A stretch of 64,000 bases of DNA. Source: Actinorhabdospora filicis. Lineage in GTDB: Bacteria > Actinomycetota > Actinomycetes > Mycobacteriales > Micromonosporaceae. Under the pieces are notes generated by a model. It ran no database searches, had not been told where the DNA came from, and saw only the letters and a program-made list of their open reading frames with translations. The position numbers and the translations under genes were made by a program. This document shows, piece after piece, positions 24,686-33,524 of the stretch (positions within the stretch are counted from its first letter, which is position 1; each line of letters starts with the position of its first letter). The stretch lies in NCBI RefSeq assembly GCF_030269765.1, contig NZ_BSTX01000001.1:2597571-2661570 (forward strand), written 5' to 3'.

Positions 24686-25912
24686 ATGCCCACCACCGAG
24701 ACACCCACCCTCGCCCCCCTCCGCCGCGACCTCGACTTCCGGCGCGTCTTCGCCGCCTCCGCCGCCGGGAAGCTCGGCACGCAGGTCTCCTTCCTCGCCG
24801 TCCCCCTCGTCGCCGTCTCCTTCCTCTCCGCCACCCCCGGGCAGGTCGGCGTGCTGGGCGCGCTCGCCAACGCCGCGTGGCTGCTCATCGGACTGCCCGC
24901 CGGGGCGTGGGTGGACCGGATGCGCCGCCGCCCGGTCATGATCGCCGCCGACCTCGTCCGGGCGCTGCTGCTGATCTCCGTCCCGGTCGCGTGGTGGGCG
25001 GGCGCGCTGACACTGACGCAGCTGTACGCGGTCGTCTTCGCCGTGGGCGTGGCCACCGTCTTCTCCGAGGTCGCCGGGCAGAGCCTCATCCCCACCCTCG
25101 TCGGCCGCGACCGCGTCACCGAGGCCAACGCCGCCCTCGTCGGGCTCGACTCCGTCCTCACCGTCGGCGGGCGCAGCGGCGCGGGCGCGCTGATCGGCGT
25201 CATCGGCGCGCCGCTGGCGGTGATCGTGGACGCCTGCGGCTACCTCTTCTCCGCGCTGTTCCTGTCGCGGGTACGCGCGCCGGAGCCCGTCGCGGCACCC
25301 GTCCGGCGCTCGCTGCTCGCCGAGATCCGCGAGGGCGTCGTGCTCATCTGGCGCAATCCGGTGCTGCGGCCCATCGCGATCGCGGGCACCGGCAACAACA
25401 TCGCCGCCATCATCGTCATCACCATGCTGCCGGTGCGCTTCGTCGGCGAGCTGCACGTCTCCGAACTGCTGCTGGGCGTCTTCTTCGCCCTCGGCGGCCT
25501 CGGCACCTTCGCGGGCGCGGCCCTCACGTCCCGGCTCGTGGCGCGCCTGGGCCGCCGCCGGATGCTGATCCTGCCGCACCTGATCGGCGTCCCGTTCGCG
25601 CTGCTGGTCCCGCTCGCCGACGCCGGGACCTGGCTGTGGGTCGCGGCGGCGGGCTGGCTGATCGGCAGCGCGCGCTTCGGCGTCACCAACGTCATCGGCG
25701 TCAGCTACCGCCAGCAGGCCACCCCCGATCACCTGCTGGGACGCATGAACGCCACGATGCGCTTCCTGTTCACCGGCGCGCTGGCGGTGGGCGCGCTGCT
25801 GGCGGGCGTCCTCGGCGATCGCTTCGGCGTCGTCCCCGCGCTGTGGACCGGGACCCTCCTGGCGGCGCTCGCGTGGCTGCCGGTCCTGGCGATCCCTAAA
25901 TCAGACGGGTGA
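24686..25912 (+). CDS. Major facilitator superfamily exporter
   Basis: 408 residues with about 12 hydrophobic helices. The first-loop motif is present as GAWVDRMRRRPVMI (G-x-x-x-D-R-x-x-R-R) and the 12-helix drug-efflux layout is regular. The type with ALTSRLVARLGRRRML and GRMNATMRFLFTGALAVGAL resembles the enterobactin exporter EntS/MFS_3 group. Substrate unknown. A palindromic site at 24623-24650 may hold a repressor, but no regulator gene is adjacent. Its 3' end overlaps the convergent phosphatase gene by 17 bases. Confidence 0.93.
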   Translation: MPTTETPTLAPLRRDLDFRRVFAASAAGKLGTQVSFLAVPLVAVSFLSATPGQVGVLGALANAAWLLIGLPAGAWVDRMRRRPVMIAADLVRALLLISVPVAWWAGALTLTQLYAVVFAVGVATVFSEVAGQSLIPTLVGRDRVTEANAALVGLDSVLTVGGRSGAGALIGVIGAPLAVIVDACGYLFSALFLSRVRAPEPVAAPVRRSLLAEIREGVVLIWRNPVLRPIAIAGTGNNIAAIIVITMLPVRFVGELHVSELLLGVFFALGGLGTFAGAALTSRLVARLGRRRMLILPHLIGVPFALLVPLADAGTWLWVAAAGWLIGSARFGVTNVIGVSYRQQATPDHLLGRMNATMRFLFTGALAVGALLAGVLGDRFGVVPALWTGTLLAALAWLPVLAIPKSDG

Positions 25913-26648
25913 GCAGGATCCGCCCGCCGTTGAAGACCTCACCGTCGACGGCGACGGCCCGGCCACCGGCGTAACGGACGGCCTCGGTGGGCTCGCCGAC
26001 CCCGAAGTAGCGGGTCACCGGGCTGTGTCCGTGCACGATGGTGTGCCCGCCGAGGACGTCCAGCATCGCCACGACCCGCTCGTCCCCGCCGTCCCGGAAC
26101 GCCCCCCGCGAGGCCATCAGCTCCGCGAAACCCCAGAACACCGCCGGGTCGGCGTCGGCGAGCCGGTGCGCGACGGCCCGGTTGATCTCCCCGACGGTCT
26201 CGCCGAGTTCCAGGTACCGGTCGGTGTCGGAGTGCATGAGCAGGTGCCCGTCGACCAGCGCCAGCGCCGGCAGCGACATCAGCCACGCCAGCCGCTCACC
26301 GGTGACGCCCGCCAGGTCCCCCTCCCGTCCACCCCACCGCAGCCAGTGGTCCCGGAAGGTCCCCCCGGCACCGGGCACGTCGGTGTCGGCGAACCACCGC
26401 GCGGACAGCAACTGCACCTCGTGGTTGCCCAGCAGCGCGTGGACGTCCCCCTCGCGCTCCCACCGGCGCGCGTCGTCGATGACGCCGACGCCGTCCGGCC
26501 CCCGGTCGACGTAGTCGCCCAGCAGCCACAACCGCGCGTCGGCCCCCACCCACGCGCCCTCACCATCGACGAGCCCCGCCTCCCGCAACGTCTCCCGCAG
26601 CTCATCACGGTGCCCGTGCACGTCGGCGGCGACGAAGAGCGGCTTCAC
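25896..26648 (-). CDS. Calcineurin-like metallophosphatase
   Basis: 250 residues from GTG 26648, which overlaps the upstream stop as GTGA; an ATG at 26660 is the alternative. Metallophosphoesterase motifs: FVAADVHGHRDE (D-x-H), LLGDYVDRGPDG (G-D-x-x-D-R-G), LLGNHEVQ (G-N-H-E) and a late GGHTIVHGHSPVTR. This is the Ser/Thr protein phosphatase / Ap4A hydrolase-like subgroup. Coupled to the acetyltransferase gene upstream. Substrate (phosphoprotein or nucleotide) cannot be told. Confidence 0.92.
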   Translation of the reverse strand: MKPLFVAADVHGHRDELRETLREAGLVDGEGAWVGADARLWLLGDYVDRGPDGVGVIDDARRWEREGDVHALLGNHEVQLLSARWFADTDVPGAGGTFRDHWLRWGGREGDLAGVTGERLAWLMSLPALALVDGHLLMHSDTDRYLELGETVGEINRAVAHRLADADPAVFWGFAELMASRGAFRDGGDERVVAMLDVLGGHTIVHGHSPVTRYFGVGEPTEAVRYAGGRAVAVDGEVFNGGRILLTRLI

Positions 26649-27109
26649 ACGTCCAGCCACATGCTGCGGTCGCGCTGCCCGTCCTTGCGCTTCGGGATGT
26701 GCCGGAACCCGCTCTTCAGATACGCCGACTCCGCCGCGTCATTGCCCGCGATGACCTCCAGGTGCACCGCCCTGTCCCCGCTCTCCCGCGCGAACCCGAC
26801 CACCGCCTCGGCCAGCCGCCCCGCGAGCCGGTGCCCCCGCGCGTCCGGCGACACCCACATCGAGATCAGCTCGGTGAGCCCCTCCTCCGGCCGGATCGCG
26901 CCGACCATCCCCGCCGGCCGCCCGTCCAGGAAAGCGCCGAAAACCGCGACCGCCTCGATCCACGACACCCACTGCTCCTCACTGCGCGCGACGCTGTCGG
27001 CGTAGGTGGACATGAACGCGTTCGGCGCGTCGAGGAGCGCCGCCAGGCGCAGCTCCTTGGCGACGGGCAGGTCGGCGACGGTCAGTCGCCTGATCTCCGG
27101 GCTCGGCAT
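26645..27109 (-). CDS. GNAT family N-acetyltransferase
   Basis: 154 residues, full-length single GNAT domain. MPSPEIRRLTVADLPVAKEL is the usual beta1 start; ISMWVSPDARGHRLAGRLAE is motif A with the R-G-x-x-L/A-G/A CoA loop; VIAGNDAAESAYLKSGFRHI is motif B with the Asn and the aromatic at the cofactor exit. Substrate unknown. Coupled to the phosphatase downstream. Confidence 0.92.
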   Translation of the reverse strand: MPSPEIRRLTVADLPVAKELRLAALLDAPNAFMSTYADSVARSEEQWVSWIEAVAVFGAFLDGRPAGMVGAIRPEEGLTELISMWVSPDARGHRLAGRLAEAVVGFARESGDRAVHLEVIAGNDAAESAYLKSGFRHIPKRKDGQRDRSMWLDV

Positions 27110-27244
27110 GGCGCGACTGTAGCTCCGGGTCAGGGGGGTCGGCCAGGTGGTTTCGCGGGGGTGGGGGCGGCCCGGTGCCGCGCGCGGTTACGGACGGGGG
27201 AAGCGGAGTGGTGAGGTGACGAAGAGGGGATTACCCTGCCGGGA

Positions 27245-28309
27245 ATGGGGGATGAGGTGCTCCATTGGCTCGATGTCGAGACGCCGGACGGAATCCCGCT
27301 GTTCGTGCGCATGATCAGGGCCGCCAAGGTGGCCACGGCCACTTACGAGAAGCTCTCGGCGGCCCGTCTGCGCCACCTGCCGAACGCCGAGGCGATGGTC
27401 GGCGGAATGGCGATGCTCCAGCTGCTCGGGCACGCCACTCCCGCCGGAATCGGCGCCCTCGGCACGCACCCCGATACGCGTTTCTTCCAGCCTCACAAGG
27501 CCGCCTACTTGCTGGCCGCCGACTTCCTGAAGCGCATTGGCGCGGCACCGAACCTCGCCGCCGTCGCCGGAGCCGCGCGGGGCGTCCCGGCCCACCCGAG
27601 CCTGTCCCGGCTCCGCGATCACCCGCGACTCATGGGCCTCGCCGACCCGGCCTGGCGGGCGACCCGGACCGAGGCGCTGGACTGGATCCTCGCCCAGAAC
27701 CCGGGCCTGGACGCGGCCCTGCGCGCCCCGCACGACGCCAGGCGGGCGATGACGCTGGCCGGGCTGCTCGAACTCGCCGCGACCGGGGGCGCGTTCACCG
27801 ACGAGCACCCCGGCCCGCCCGGTGAGACGAGCGGCAAGTTCCACGACGACATCGACAACGCCGCCCGGCCGCAGCTCTACCTCGTCGAGGGCCCCGAGGA
27901 CGGCGAACGCGCCCGCCGCGTCCTGGCCCACCTGGTCGCCCGGCACGGGCTCGACGGCGTGCACCACGGCCTCCCCCGCGGCCTGGTCGACGACGACGGC
28001 GTCCGGTACCTCGACCTCATGGGAAAGGCGGTGCGCCTGGACATCGGGGATCCGGCGCTCACGCGCGTGCTCGCTCGGCTCGGCGAATACGAGATCACCG
28101 CCGTCCACTTCTCTCCCACGCCCATGCCCCCGGAACGGCGGCACGAAATGATCGCCGCCTACACCGGGGATCGGGACGGAATCGATCAGCCGTTTCCGCA
28201 CGGCTTCCCATTGATCACCCGCTCCGAGTTCCCCGATGAGCGGGACCGCGGAAGCGGGCGCGCGGACTCCTCGATGCGCCAATACGAGGTGGCCGAAAAC
28301 GATCTCTGA
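27245..28309 (+). CDS. Unknown protein directly upstream of the Cascade operon
   Basis: 354 residues, soluble, not recognised. N-terminal half is helix-rich (VRMIRAAKVATATYEKLSAA, AMVGGMAMLQLLGHATPAGI, YLLAADFLKRIGAAPNLAAV); the second half has HDDIDNAARPQLYLVEGPED, a short strand/loop region and VHFSPTPMPPERRHEM. No nuclease, helicase HD or P-loop motif is visible, so it is not a Cas3. It is co-directional with cse1 and ends 38 bases before it, at the place where cas3 usually stands. Neighbouring is suggestive of a functional link but not proof. GGGGATTACC lies before the ATG. Confidence 0.78.
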   Translation: MGDEVLHWLDVETPDGIPLFVRMIRAAKVATATYEKLSAARLRHLPNAEAMVGGMAMLQLLGHATPAGIGALGTHPDTRFFQPHKAAYLLAADFLKRIGAAPNLAAVAGAARGVPAHPSLSRLRDHPRLMGLADPAWRATRTEALDWILAQNPGLDAALRAPHDARRAMTLAGLLELAATGGAFTDEHPGPPGETSGKFHDDIDNAARPQLYLVEGPEDGERARRVLAHLVARHGLDGVHHGLPRGLVDDDGVRYLDLMGKAVRLDIGDPALTRVLARLGEYEITAVHFSPTPMPPERRHEMIAAYTGDRDGIDQPFPHGFPLITRSEFPDERDRGSGRADSSMRQYEVAENDL

Positions 28310-28346
28310 GGACCATTGGCCACAATGGACCGGGGATGGGCCGTAG

Positions 28347-29954
28347 TTGGGGGGAGTCATTTCGTTCAATCTGGTGACCGAGCCGTGGATTCCGGTGCGC
28401 CGCCTCGACGGCGACACCGCATCGGTCAGCCTGATCGGGGTGTTCCTGCAGGCCCATGAGATCAGGCGGATCGAGGGCGACCTGCCCACCCAGACCTTCG
28501 CGCTCCTGCGGCTGCTCCTCGCCGTCATGTACTCCCACATCGGTCCCGCCGACCTCACCGCGTGGAAGAACCTGTGGTGGGAATGGACGGAGGGCCCCGG
28601 CAGGCCCGGCGGCCCGCCCGGGCGGCTGGTCACCGCGCTCACCCGTGAAGAGGACCTCTTCGACCTCTGCCACCCCGAGCACCCGTTCCTCCAGGTCGCC
28701 GGGCTCCGATCCGGCTCCGTCTCCCGGCTCAACCGCCTCATCGCCGACGTCCCGGTCGGCGAGCAGTTCTTCAGCACCCGCGCCGGGCCCGGCGCCGACG
28801 CGCTCTCCCGCGCCGAGGCCGCGCGGTGGCTCGTCCACGGCCACGCCTACGACACCGCCGGGATCAAATCCGGCGCGGTGGACGACCCGCTCGCCAAGGG
28901 CGGCAAGGGTTACGGCTCGAAGGTGGGCCCGTGCGGGGCCCTCGGCGGCGTCTACCTCGAAGGCGACGATCTCGCCGAGACTCTGCTGCTGAACCTGATA
29001 CCGCTGGACATGTACACCGACGTCGGGGATGACCGGCCCGCGTGGCGGACCGGCCCGCACACCAGCGCGTACACGGTTCACGAGCGCCGCCCCGCCGGTC
29101 CGCGCGAGCTGCTGACCTGGCGCTCCCGGCGCGTCCGGCTCGTCCATGACGGCGACGCCGTGACCGGAGTCGTCCTGTGCAACGGCGACCAGCTGGCCCC
29201 GAACAACCTCCACGACCTGGAACCCCACTCCGGCTGGCGGATGAGCGCGCGGCTGTCCAAACCCGATCGGCCGGTGTGGCTGCCGGTCCGGCTCGACCCG
29301 GCCCGGGCGTTCTGGCGCGGATTCGAGGCGCTGCTGCCCAAGGACGGCGACGAGGACGGTGTGCGCCCGCCGCTGGTCCTGCGGTGGGCCGACCGGCTCG
29401 TCCAGGCGAGCGTGTTCGCGCCGCAGCGGCTCCTGCGCGTCCACGCCACCGGGGTCGAGTACGGCCCCAAGCAGACCGTCTTCGCCGACGTCCTCGATGA
29501 CGCGCTGACCGTGCGCGCGAAGCTGCTGATGAGCACCGGGAACGTCCCGGCCCGCGCGGCGATACGCGACTCCGTCGAGAAGGCCGAGGAGGCCGTCACC
29601 GCCCTCGGCCACCTGGCCGCGAACCTCTCGCTGGCGGCCGGCGCCGAGGATCAGGCACCCGCGCGCCGGGACGAGGCCCGCTCGCACGCCTTCGCCGATC
29701 TGGAGCCCGCCTTCCGCACCTGGCTGCGGGACCTGCCCTTCGGCGAGCCCGAGGCCGAGGCGGCCGGCCACGTCTGGGAACGCACCGTCCAGCGCGTCCT
29801 CCGCGCCCACGCCGCCGAGCTCATCGCCGACGCCGGTGAGGCCGCGTGGTCCGGCCGCGCGGGCATGGACGTCGCCATCGCCGAGCGCCGCTTCCACCGC
29901 GCCCTGCGCAAAGCGCTCCCGCTCACCCACCCGGAGGCCGTGAATGCCGACTGA
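28347..29954 (+). CDS. casA: Type I-E Cascade large subunit Cse1 (CasA, Cas8e)
   Basis: 535 residues. Cse1 recognises the PAM and recruits Cas3 in the I-E Cascade complex. The family opening is clear (SFNLVTEPWIPVRRLDG), followed by LPTQTFALLRLLLAVMYSH, EEDLFDLCHPEHPFLQVAGL and a C-terminal four-helix bundle. TTG 28347 is used here, but a GGGGGGAG site stands at 28349-28356 inside it, and an ATT at 28359 would give the family-typical MSFNLVTEPWIPV; see findings. The stop lies 11 bases inside cse2. Confidence 0.93.
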   Translation: MGGVISFNLVTEPWIPVRRLDGDTASVSLIGVFLQAHEIRRIEGDLPTQTFALLRLLLAVMYSHIGPADLTAWKNLWWEWTEGPGRPGGPPGRLVTALTREEDLFDLCHPEHPFLQVAGLRSGSVSRLNRLIADVPVGEQFFSTRAGPGADALSRAEAARWLVHGHAYDTAGIKSGAVDDPLAKGGKGYGSKVGPCGALGGVYLEGDDLAETLLLNLIPLDMYTDVGDDRPAWRTGPHTSAYTVHERRPAGPRELLTWRSRRVRLVHDGDAVTGVVLCNGDQLAPNNLHDLEPHSGWRMSARLSKPDRPVWLPVRLDPARAFWRGFEALLPKDGDEDGVRPPLVLRWADRLVQASVFAPQRLLRVHATGVEYGPKQTVFADVLDDALTVRAKLLMSTGNVPARAAIRDSVEKAEEAVTALGHLAANLSLAAGAEDQAPARRDEARSHAFADLEPAFRTWLRDLPFGEPEAEAAGHVWERTVQRVLRAHAAELIADAGEAAWSGRAGMDVAIAERRFHRALRKALPLTHPEAVNAD

Positions 29955-30546
29955 CCCGCCGCACGTCCTGCGCGGGCGCCTGCCCGCCTATGTCGGCACG
30001 AGCGTCGCCGTCCGCCAGTCCGGCTACCGCAAGGGCGTCCCCTCGGCCGCGGCCGAGCTGGCCCGGCTGCGCCGCGCCTACGGGAAGGCGCCGGGTGAGG
30101 TCCTGGACGTCGCCACCGAGACCGCCGTCGATCCCGGCCTCTTCGGCGTCCCACCGGACGACGCGCCGACGCGAGTGGAGTGGGCGGTGCATCTGGCGGT
30201 CTGCCTGCACGCCCATCACCAGCAGTCGGTCACCGAGTCCGGCATGCACCGGCAGGGCGTGGGCTTCGGGCGGGCGGTCGGCGAGCTGATGAACGCCGAG
30301 ACGCAGCACGCCGATGCCCTCCGCAAGCGCTTCACCGCCGCCGGGACGGCCACCGATCTGGACGAGCTCGCCGTCCACCTGCGGGGGCTGATCGGGCGGC
30401 TGCGGCAGCACCGGATCGCCCTCGACTACGGGCGGCTGGCCGCCGATCTCTTCGCCTGGCAGGACCCGGCGGAGGTGCCGGGCGTGCGGATGGCCTGGAG
30501 CCGCGACCTGTACACCGCCCGCAAAGCCGACAAGGAGCAGGAATGA
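29944..30546 (+). CDS. casB: Type I-E Cascade small subunit Cse2 (CasB, Cas11e)
   Basis: 200 residues, all-helical. Cse2 forms the belly dimer of Cascade, stabilising the R-loop. Segments VWAVHLAVCLHAHHQQ-like (read as VEWAVHLAVCLHAHHQQSVT) and GVGFGRAVGELMN, then a C-terminal helix region with LIGRLRQHRIALDYGRLAAD, match the family layout. Overlaps cse1 by 11 bases and cas7e by 4 (ATGA), so translation is coupled. Confidence 0.93.
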   Translation: MPTDPPHVLRGRLPAYVGTSVAVRQSGYRKGVPSAAAELARLRRAYGKAPGEVLDVATETAVDPGLFGVPPDDAPTRVEWAVHLAVCLHAHHQQSVTESGMHRQGVGFGRAVGELMNAETQHADALRKRFTAAGTATDLDELAVHLRGLIGRLRQHRIALDYGRLAADLFAWQDPAEVPGVRMAWSRDLYTARKADKEQE

Positions 30547-31649
30547 TCCGCACGATCGTGGACTTCCACGTGCTGCAGACGGTTCCGCCGTCCAACCTCA
30601 ACCGCGACGACAACGGCAGCCCGAAGACGGCCGTGTACGGCGGCAAGCGCCGCGCGCGGGTGTCGAGCCAGGCCTGGAAGCGGGCGATCCGGGACGCCTT
30701 CGGCGTTCTCCTCGACCGGGACGCGCTGGGCCATCGCACCAAGCAGGTCGTGGAGGTCCTGGCCGCGCGGATCACCGCGGTGGCGAAGGATCTGGAGCAC
30801 GTCGCGGCCGAACTGGCCGCCGAGACGCTCACCGCGGCCGACATCACCGTGAAGCCGCCGAAGGGCAAGGACAAGGCGATCGCGGAGGCCGGGTACCTGG
30901 TCTTCCTGAGCAACCGCCAGTACGACCGGCTGGCCGCCGCGGCGGTCGAGGCGCACCGGGCGGATCGCAAGCCCGACAAGAAGACCGTCCGGTCCATCGT
31001 GGACAGCACGCACTCGGTCGACATCGCCCTGTTCGGCCGGATGATCGCCGATTCGCCCGACTACAATGTGGACGCCGCCTGCCAGGTCGCCCACGCCCTG
31101 AGCGTGCACGCCGTGGACAACGAGTACGACTACTACACCGCCGTGGACGACGCCAAGAAGGCGAAGGAGGAGACCGGCGCGGGCATGATCGGCACGATCG
31201 AGTTCAACTCGGCGACCCTCTACCGCTACGCCGCCGTGGACGTCGACCTCCTGCGCGCCAACCTCGGCGACGACGACGCCACCGTCGCGGCGGTGGCCGC
31301 CTTCGCACGGGCGTTCGTGACGTCCATGCCGAGCGGGAAGATGACCACCTTCGGCAACCGGACCCTGCCCGACCTGGTGGCCGTGCGGGTCCGCCGGACG
31401 CAGCCGGTCAACCTCGTGGGCGCCTTCGAGAGCGCCGTGCGGCCCTCCGACACCGGCCGCGTCGCCGACGCCGTCACCGCCCTCGGCGACTACACCGGGG
31501 CGGTGGAGACCCAGTTCGAGGAGCAGCCGGACGCCGCCTGGGCCTGCTCGGTGGGCGAGAAGGTCCCGCCCGTGCTGGGCGAGCGGGTCACCATCGGCGC
31601 CCTCGTCGACGGCCTGGCCCGGCTCGTACACGGACGGCTCCAGGGCTGA
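30543..31649 (+). CDS. casC: Type I-E Cascade backbone Cas7e (CasC, Cse4)
   Basis: 368 residues from ATG 30543. Cas7 copies coat the crRNA spacer. The start FHVLQTVPPSNLNRDDNGSP with KTAVYGGKRRARVSSQAWKR is the hallmark of Cas7e (L-N-R-D, R-x-S-S-Q-x-x-K-R). VDIALFGRMIADSP, ALSVHAVDNEYDYYTAVDD and GAGMIGTIEFNSATLYRYA follow as usual. Length is standard. Overlaps both neighbours by single-codon overlaps. Confidence 0.97.
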   Translation: MIRTIVDFHVLQTVPPSNLNRDDNGSPKTAVYGGKRRARVSSQAWKRAIRDAFGVLLDRDALGHRTKQVVEVLAARITAVAKDLEHVAAELAAETLTAADITVKPPKGKDKAIAEAGYLVFLSNRQYDRLAAAAVEAHRADRKPDKKTVRSIVDSTHSVDIALFGRMIADSPDYNVDAACQVAHALSVHAVDNEYDYYTAVDDAKKAKEETGAGMIGTIEFNSATLYRYAAVDVDLLRANLGDDDATVAAVAAFARAFVTSMPSGKMTTFGNRTLPDLVAVRVRRTQPVNLVGAFESAVRPSDTGRVADAVTALGDYTGAVETQFEEQPDAAWACSVGEKVPPVLGERVTIGALVDGLARLVHGRLQG

Positions 31650-32338
31650 TGGCGGTCCTGACCCTGCGGCTGGCCGGGCCGATGCAGTCCTGGGGCGTCG
31701 GCAGCCGCTTCGTGCGACGCACCACCCGCGACGCGCCCTCCAAGAGCGGCGTGACCGGCCTGCTCGCCGCCGCCCTCGGCCGGACCCGGGACGCGGCGGT
31801 GGACGACCTGGCCGCGCTGCGCTTCGGCGTCCGCATCGACCGGCCGGGCCGGATCCTGCGCGATTTCCACACCGCCCGCAGCGTCGACGGGAAGCGGGTG
31901 ATGCCGCTGACCGAGCGGTTCTACCGTTGCGACGCCGTCTATCTGGCCGTGCTCGAAGGCGAGCGCGGCCACTTGGACGAGCTCGCCGCGGCCGTCCGGC
32001 GCCCGCGCTTCCCGCTCTTCCTGGGGCGCCGCTCGTGCCCGCCCGCCGGGCTCATCGACGTGCGGGTCGTGGAGCAGGACCTCATGACCGCGATCGGGAC
32101 GGCCGACTGGCAGGTCACCCCGGCGCTGGCGCGCCGGCACCCGCCCGAGGTCTCCTGCGAGTGGGAGGCCGAGACCGACGACGGCGACCTGCTCCAGGAC
32201 GTGCCGATCTCCTTCAACCCCGAGCACCGCCGCTACGGCTACCGCCATGTGACGCGCGACTGGGCGCACGGTGTGCCGAATCCGCACGCGCGTACGGCCG
32301 TCCCCGCCCACGACCCCATGTCCGTCCTGGAGCCGTGA
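31649..32338 (+). CDS. casD: Type I-E Cascade subunit Cas5e (CasD)
   Basis: 229 residues. Cas5e caps the crRNA 5' handle. MAVLTLRLAGPMQSWGVGSR is the conserved Cas5 start (L-x-G-P-x-Q-S-W-G), then RRTTRDAPSKSGVTGLLAAA. LGRRSCPPAG matches the later L-G-R-(R/K)-x-C-x-P/A-x motif of I-E members. The ATG overlaps the cas7e stop (TGATG). Confidence 0.97.
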   Translation: MAVLTLRLAGPMQSWGVGSRFVRRTTRDAPSKSGVTGLLAAALGRTRDAAVDDLAALRFGVRIDRPGRILRDFHTARSVDGKRVMPLTERFYRCDAVYLAVLEGERGHLDELAAAVRRPRFPLFLGRRSCPPAGLIDVRVVEQDLMTAIGTADWQVTPALARRHPPEVSCEWEAETDDGDLLQDVPISFNPEHRRYGYRHVTRDWAHGVPNPHARTAVPAHDPMSVLEP

Positions 32339-32340
32339 CC

Positions 32341-33000
32341 ATGTACCTCGCCCGGATCTGGCTCAATCACCGCAAGCGCGAGGCGCGTGGGCTTCTCGCG
32401 TCGCCGCAGGCGATGCACGCGGCGGTGCTGTCGTCGTTTCCGCCGATGGACGCCGTGGCGCGCGATGACGGCGCGCGGGTGCTGTGGCGGGTGGACGCCT
32501 CGCCGAAGCCGGCGCTGTACATCGCCTCACCGGAGTTGCCGGATGTGGGGCATCTCAAGGAGCAGGCGGGTTGGGACACGCCCGAGGGTGGGGCCGTGCG
32601 TTCGTACGGCCCCTTCCTCGATTCCATTGTGGACGGCCATCGGTACGCCTTCCGGCTCACCGCGAATCCGACGCACGCCGTGAAGTCCACACCGGACGGC
32701 TCCTCGAAGCGGATGGGGCACGTCACGGTGGCGCAGCAGCGGCGGTGGTTGCTGGATCGCATGGAGGGGAAGGGTTTCGCGGTGGCGGTGACCGCACAGG
32801 GGGAGGCGGACGTCGTTGTCGCCGACCGGGTGGTGCGGTCGTTTCGGCGTGGTGGCCGGACGGTGACGCTGGCGACGGCGACGTTCGACGGGGTGCTGGA
32901 CGTGACCGACGCGAAGGCGTTCCGGCGGGCCCTGGTGGCCGGGATCGGACCGGCGAAGGGTTACGGGTGCGGGTTGATGACGGTCGTGCCGGTGGGTTAG
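32341..33000 (+). CDS. casE: crRNA endoribonuclease Cas6e (CasE, Cse3)
   Basis: 219 residues from ATG 32341, 2 bases after the cas5e stop. Cas6e cuts the repeat hairpin to make crRNA and stays on its 3' end. It starts MYLARIWLNHRKREARGLLA and has His26 in PQAMHAAVLSSFP at the position of the catalytic His of the family. The second RAMP-like half ends in the Gly-rich loop GIGPAKGYGCGLMTVVPV. Last gene of the operon; no cas1, cas2 or cas3 follows. The stop overlaps the convergent gene's stop. Confidence 0.96.
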   Translation: MYLARIWLNHRKREARGLLASPQAMHAAVLSSFPPMDAVARDDGARVLWRVDASPKPALYIASPELPDVGHLKEQAGWDTPEGGAVRSYGPFLDSIVDGHRYAFRLTANPTHAVKSTPDGSSKRMGHVTVAQQRRWLLDRMEGKGFAVAVTAQGEADVVVADRVVRSFRRGGRTVTLATATFDGVLDVTDAKAFRRALVAGIGPAKGYGCGLMTVVPVG

Positions 33001-33449
33001 GCCGCGGTGGCGTTGAGGTCCACGGGATGGAAGTCGGGCATGCGGAGGCCGTGCGAGGAGCAGGCACGGTCCAATGTGGCCAGATCGTCGGCGTAGGCGG
33101 TGCTGCCGTTGTAGCCGTACTGGCGGTAGACGCCGTAGGCGGTCTGGCGCAGGTCGGCGAAGCGGGCGTCGGAGGCCACGAGGCCGGCGGTGGCGCGGAT
33201 GTCGGCCGTGGTCGCCAGTGACGCGTGCCAGCCGATGAGTTCCATGTGGTAGACGGGGTAGGGCATCGACGGGTCGGCGAGCCAGTCGCTGAGGTCCTGG
33301 CAGGCGGTGGCGCCGTCCGGATCGGCTCCCTGGAGCCGGTCGTAGGGCGTCGGGTGATACGCGGCCACCCACACCGCGTAACCGATGATGGTGAGGACCG
33401 CCATGATGAGCACAGTCCTCGCGTTCTGCGACTTCCTGAAGGTCTCCAT
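32997..33449 (-). CDS. Small membrane-anchored protein, unknown
   Basis: 150 residues from ATG 33449. A signal/anchor helix at about 12-33 (ARTVLIMAVLTIIGYAVWVA) is followed by an extracellular Tyr/Asp/Ala-rich domain with a cysteine in TACQDLSDWL and one in LDRACSSHGL, a likely disulfide pair. The start lacks a strong ribosome binding site. Convergent with the Cascade operon, sharing a 3-base stop overlap. No family recognised. Confidence 0.65.
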   Translation of the reverse strand: METFRKSQNARTVLIMAVLTIIGYAVWVAAYHPTPYDRLQGADPDGATACQDLSDWLADPSMPYPVYHMELIGWHASLATTADIRATAGLVASDARFADLRQTAYGVYRQYGYNGSTAYADDLATLDRACSSHGLRMPDFHPVDLNATAA

Positions 33450-33524
33450 GGATTTCACGGTATGCCCGCAGAACACAATGGACGGATCGCCCGAACGGCC
33501 GATACCGCCACTGACCAGCGGTTA

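Noticed and set aside
22007..25732. 1241-codon minus-strand open frame
   Set aside because: Antisense to the ABC permease and MFS genes; no real protein motif.
27245..28309. Reading the gene upstream of cse1 as cas3
   Set aside because: No HD motif, no helicase motifs and far too short (354 residues against about 900).
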